DNA of 64,000 nucleotides from Dryococelus australis (Eukaryota > Arthropoda > Insecta > Phasmatodea > Phasmatidae): NCBI GenBank assembly GCA_029891345.1, contig CM057000.1:122745838-122809837 (forward strand). The letters run 5' to 3'. The stretch's first letter is position 1. Each line of letters begins with the position of its first letter. Positions 58,655-64,000 of this stretch are shown here, one piece after another. The position numbers and the translations under genes were made by a program. The notes under the pieces were generated by a model. The model was given only the letters and a program-made list of their open reading frames with translations. It did not search any database and was not told the DNA's origin.

Positions 58655-59470
58655 GTTTTGGTTTATTCCAGCATATAAATACTATTCAGTTCGGACAAAA
58701 CACATTTCGCAATATAATAAGAATTTCTTAGTAAGGAATCAGGTTACCAGCTTCTCAAAATCATTGTTTGATGTGAAAAATAACACAGTTGAAAGAAGAC
58801 TTAATGTTTTAAAAATCGCACTTTTTTCTTACATTTGAAAATGCCATTGGCTACAACGAAACTTATGTTTGCCTCGGCTGAAAAAAATATTCTAGTAGTA
58901 GTAGGATCTACGCCATACAATTAGATTAGCTCAAGAAAGATGTTTGACCGCGGAAGGTATACGTTTGTTCATTATGCAGTAAAATTAAGTCAACGCTTTG
59001 ATAACGGGTTTATGGCAAAAGCAGATAACAAATACTCTGGCCGATGGACTTGGAAATAAAAACGTAGTACAGAACACAGTCCCAAAGTCTCCAAGAAATC
59101 GAATTCAGTACTACGTCTTCTTTGGTTATGATTTGCAAAATGAGCGAAAACTTCTGCTTTCTTTTTATAAAATACGCTGCAGTTTTTCTGGGATGCATTC
59201 ACAACCTGACTGGAAGTATCTGTTCGACACACACACACATACGTAGATATGTAGGCCGAAAGGTTCGAGAGGCTTCAGAGAAATGCAGCTGGTACCTCGG
59301 ATGCTAAACCGGTTTGGTATCATTACACAATTTCCTGGCAGTATGGAGAAGTTCTAGCTGCTAACGAGGAACTAAATTCAACTACAAAATCTTATACAAA
59401 CGTTTATTCTTCAAAAGAGTTGTTGCGCAAAGTGACCTCTCGTTGATGTGTGTTATAGCGCAACCAATGA
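58655..59470. other. Intergenic sequence, nothing recognised
   Basis: Short frames on both strands at 58990-59307 overlap each other and show no domain. Confidence 0.3.
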
Positions 59471-59715
59471 GAATATTGTCTATTCGCGGTTTCTTCGCAT
59501 TTTTTAAATCGAACCTTGGAAAAATCATCCCGTGTAAGATGTGTTTGGTTGTCTCCTAATTATGCCAAGTATAACGAGCGTTTTATACTCCTGTTCAAAT
59601 AAAAATACCTTATTTTTTATTAAATTGAACGTCTACTTACTATTTATCTATTAATTATAATATTTTATTTATAATTAATACGGATAAAAATAGGGAGATA
59701 ATAGGTATGTTTTGT

Positions 59716-61285
<1,570 letters not shown>

Positions 61286-61484
61286 ATTCAATGCCTACAA
61301 GTAAGAAATAGTTCTTATGCCAAATATTATTACACTAAGTGCGCACGAATGTAATGCGCTGTATATTTGGTGTAACTTTCTGGACTCAGTTAAGTTCAGT
61401 TGTAATGAGGCGGAGAAATATGCTGGAAGTAGATCTAAAGCAGGGCTTCAGAAAAGCGTGAAGTAACTGTGGAAGGACTGTAAT

Positions 61485-61600
61485 AAATATGTCGCTCGAA
61501 GAATAGTACATTAGAAGGCAAAAATCTTGATATTTTTTGACACTTGGAGGAAACTGATTTACGAATGAGACCACACTCCGTCCCAGCCACTACTGCAGAT
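61485..61600. other. Short spacer between two MITEs
   Basis: About 115 bp with no feature. Confidence 0.3.
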
Positions 61601-62023
61601 ATAGGCTGTTCGCGCTAAAATGAGCACTTTTCTAAGCCCTGCTTAAGATATACGTGTATACACGTTGTGTGTTCTTCCGCCTTATGTAAAATTGACATTG
61701 CCATGGGCCTCGTCACGTTATTCACGCGTCGACCAAGTGAAACTGTGAAATTATTATGAAGGTAAATATTTTACAAATTTGCTAGTATTAACACTTGTTA
61801 TGCATTAAAATAATTCCCGGAAGCGAAATAAATCGTTTCAGTATTCACAAATGTTTAACCTAACACATTTAATTCGGCGTTAAAACGTGAAACAACTACT
61901 ACTACCTCCGTCGTTACCAACCTAACTGGGCTCATACTGGTCAGTGTGCTTGTTAGCAGGCATTGGCAGTGACATTTTTCAAAGGTTGATTTCAAAAGTG
62001 CTAATTTTACCGTGAACAGCTTA
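61600..62023 (-). mobile_element. MITE family B copy
   Basis: TATAGGCTGTTCGCGCTAAAA at the left mirrors TTTTACCGTGAACAGCTTAT at the right. The interior is shared with 48772-49201 (GGCCTCGTCACGTTATTCAC, GTCGACCAAGTGAAACTG). Confidence 0.85.
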
Positions 62024-62073
62024 TTCAAACCACCATACACAAACATTCAAAATTCACTACCTCGATAAAGAGT

Positions 62074-62237
62074 TTGTTTACATTGACTCGTGTTTCTTTG
62101 GTTATGCCGATTGTGGAGATTTCCTACGGTAAATGAACGAATTATATACCCGTGCTTGTTTACATTGACTCGTGTTTCTTTGGTTATGCCGATTGTGGAG
62201 ATTTCCTACGGTAAATGAACGAATTATATACCCGTGC
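62074..62237 (+). repeat. 82-bp perfect tandem duplication
   Basis: Two identical 82-bp units start at 62074 and 62156, each TTGTTTACATTGACTCGTGT through ATACCCGTGC. No mismatch is seen, so it is very recent or an assembly artefact. Confidence 0.95.
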
Positions 62238-62239
62238 TA

Positions 62240-63130
62240 TTATTGAAGGACGTGATTGTATGAAATTTTCCAGAAAAATGTGTGTCTTTCTTTGCCCGAA
62301 ATAATAGCCTGCGGTTCGTTTTTCAAGTGTGTGGGTTTTTTTTATACTGTCTTAATCCAGTGTGAGTGTAAAGTATTTGCTAAGCGTTCTTTCAGAGACT
62401 GCATTGGTTACTACAGGCGAATGTTTGGTATATCCTTAAACAACACATTAGGAATTCAAATCATAAATTTTACTGGCATAATAACCAATCACATGCCGGA
62501 CGTAGAAATAAAATTTCATCCCATAAAATTCCATGTTTCGTATTCTAACATTATTCTGCTTTCTTTATAAAAAAACTTTGGTTGGTCTATATGTAGAATT
62601 TTATACCATAGCTTGTAGCTTGATAGTGATGTCTCCTATTGGTTTCAGCCTACCAATCAGTTTGCTCCTTATAATAATGGGGATATAGTTTTTCTAGAGA
62701 ATTTTGTAAAAGTGAATAATTTCTGCTAAGTAGGCACTTTTAAAAACAGGAATTATAATTTTCAACTTTCGAAAAATTTGCGAATTTGCCCATAACTTGA
62801 AAGAGATGCACATTACCCAACTTTGCCCAGTAGGTGTAACTTTTAATGGAACAAACAAAAGTCATACAACTTCTAAATCTCTGGAGAAGCGACATAATTG
62901 AAGTACAAGTTTCTTCTCCAGTAGTACGTGACGGATATCTGCTATTTTGGAAACGGTGGATTGGGTGATTATACTTATGCTTGTCAGACTGTCGCCCTTA
63001 TGACAACTAATCAAGATCGATGCAATGAACATGGTTCTAAATTATTGAATTTCTGGACAAAAAATTCACACAGATCCGCTATCAGCACGAAAACAAAAAC
63101 ATACGAGGGTTGACGAAGTCGCAGCTGAGT
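62240..63130. other. Intergenic sequence, nothing recognised
   Basis: A 104-codon frame at 62256-62570 (+) is Phe/Ile-rich with no motif. Nothing else found. Confidence 0.3.
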
Positions 63131-63132
63131 AT

Positions 63133-63716
63133 AAAGCAGGCTTCCCACGATGCAAGATGCATTTCGCGTAAGATTTCGTACGAGAATGCCAACTAATTTT
63201 CGTGCGAAACGAGTTCATTCGCAGATAAATAAGATGAATAGTGCATCGCATCAAAATTTGTTGATAGCCCTGGTTAGTACTGAACAGCCATTACATTATA
63301 ATACAAAATATGAAGTTGCTTTACTTCAACAAGGTATTTGTTTCAAAGCTATCCCTCCAAAATATAATAGTTTTCATTTTATTTTCAGCAAACTGCCTGA
63401 ACTCCAATTTACGTTTTAATGTTATTTTCTAGTAATGTTTTATTTCCCTGTATTCCTCTTCGCACACCTCGGATTATGATTTTATTTTACTCTGTGGTTG
63501 ATGTTACAATAGGTCACATGACCAGCGTACAAGGACCAATAATATCGCAACTTGCATCGCCTTGCACGAAAAAAAAAAAAAAAAAATTGGGCCGGCTCTA
63601 TCTCCTCATTTCGTGCAAGATGTGCCTTGCACACAAACTTGTGCAAGAAATTTTCGTGTAAGGTCGGCATCTTGCGCAAGTTTGGCACTCATCTTGCATC
63701 GTGGGAAACCTGCTTT
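63133..63716. mobile_element. MITE with AAAGCAGGYTTCCCACGATG ends
   Basis: A roughly 584-bp element. AAAGCAGGCTTCCCACGATG, then CAAGATG, at the left is inverse of CATCTTGCATCGTGGGAAAC, then CTGCTTT, at the right. Inside, GTAAGATTTCGTACGAG and TTTTCGTGTAAGGTC add weaker inverse pairing. An A18 run lies near 63570-63588. The superfamily is uncertain because I cannot fix the target duplication. The 80- to 89-codon open frames are not convincing genes. Confidence 0.75.
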
Positions 63717-63719
63717 GGT

Positions 63720-64000
63720 GAAACGTTTCCCAACAAAGAAGGGCATGCTGGCCTATCGTCGCTCTGCGAACCGTGTGTGGAGTCCACAGAGTGAATATGG
63801 GTAGAGTGGGCGTGCCGGCTGTGGAAAACCAATGACCGTGTCCCAAAACTAGACTGCTTTTCTTCCTCCATTACTTTTGAAACCCCATGGATTGAAATTA
63901 GGGTGACATGCTGTTTACTTAAATAAATGTTTCTTCTCAGTATGTACACGTATGTAGTTAAAACATGAGTTAGTGAAGGCATTTGGACGGCTTTTAACAT
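63720..64000. other. Right edge, nothing recognised
   Basis: Mixed-composition sequence with overlapping short frames on both strands and no domain. Confidence 0.3.

Overview
This is a eukaryotic, almost certainly insect, genomic window. It is AT-rich and packed with small transposons, and it carries tRNA-derived SINEs, Tc1/mariner, hAT-like and Harbinger-like elements, a Gypsy relic, a LINE relic and one capsid-bearing element. The large introns suggest a big, transposon-rich genome, such as a stick insect, orthopteran or hemipteran. I cannot name the species.

The one host gene I can follow is on the + strand: the 3' half of a cyclin-dependent-kinase-like (CDKL2/3-type) Ser/Thr kinase. Exons lie at 3569-3681 and 12158-12514 (end of the kinase domain), about 15571-15770 and 18925-19088 (tail), and 31254-31390. 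The last either ends the gene at a TAG or is spliced at an internal GTGAGT to phase-matched exons at 33775-33886 and 35974-36092, followed by AATAAA. The 5' exons lie off the left edge. Phases and GT/AG sites fit except at the start of the third exon.

Intron contents: several related MITE families share the terminal inverted repeat GGCTGTTCACGGTAAAGTGA. I call them A (about 245 bp), B (about 400 bp) and D (about 430 bp). A separate family C (about 300 bp) has its own ends. Four tRNA-like SINE families are present. A decayed zinc-finger gene copy lies antisense at 8.6-9.2 kb. A broken Gypsy fragment (16.2-18.9 kb) abuts the fourth exon. The largest intron holds an 8.5-kb virus-like element (about 21.78-30.29 kb) with roughly 0.75-kb terminal inverted repeats. 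It carries relics of major capsid, minor capsid and small basic core-like genes, all on the minus strand, and I see no DNA polymerase B or integrase. It is an old, broken Polinton/adintovirus-like fossil.

From 36 to 64 kb no host gene is recognised. The region holds a roughly 1.4-kb C-rich minisatellite (37.1-38.5 kb), a repeat rich in TGACCTTGA half-sites (41.8-42.7 kb), a roughly 49-bp tandem array (46.0-46.5 kb), a 560-bp foldback hairpin (48.0-48.55 kb), a MITE inside a MITE (48.7-49.5 kb), a decayed Tc1 element (51.7-53.0 kb), a Harbinger-like MITE (54.1-54.75 kb), a hAT-like MITE with an 8-bp target duplication (58.05-58.64 kb), and a MITE interrupted by a LINE with (CA)n(TA)n (59.5-61.5 kb). 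Long AT-rich stretches between these show nothing I can identify.
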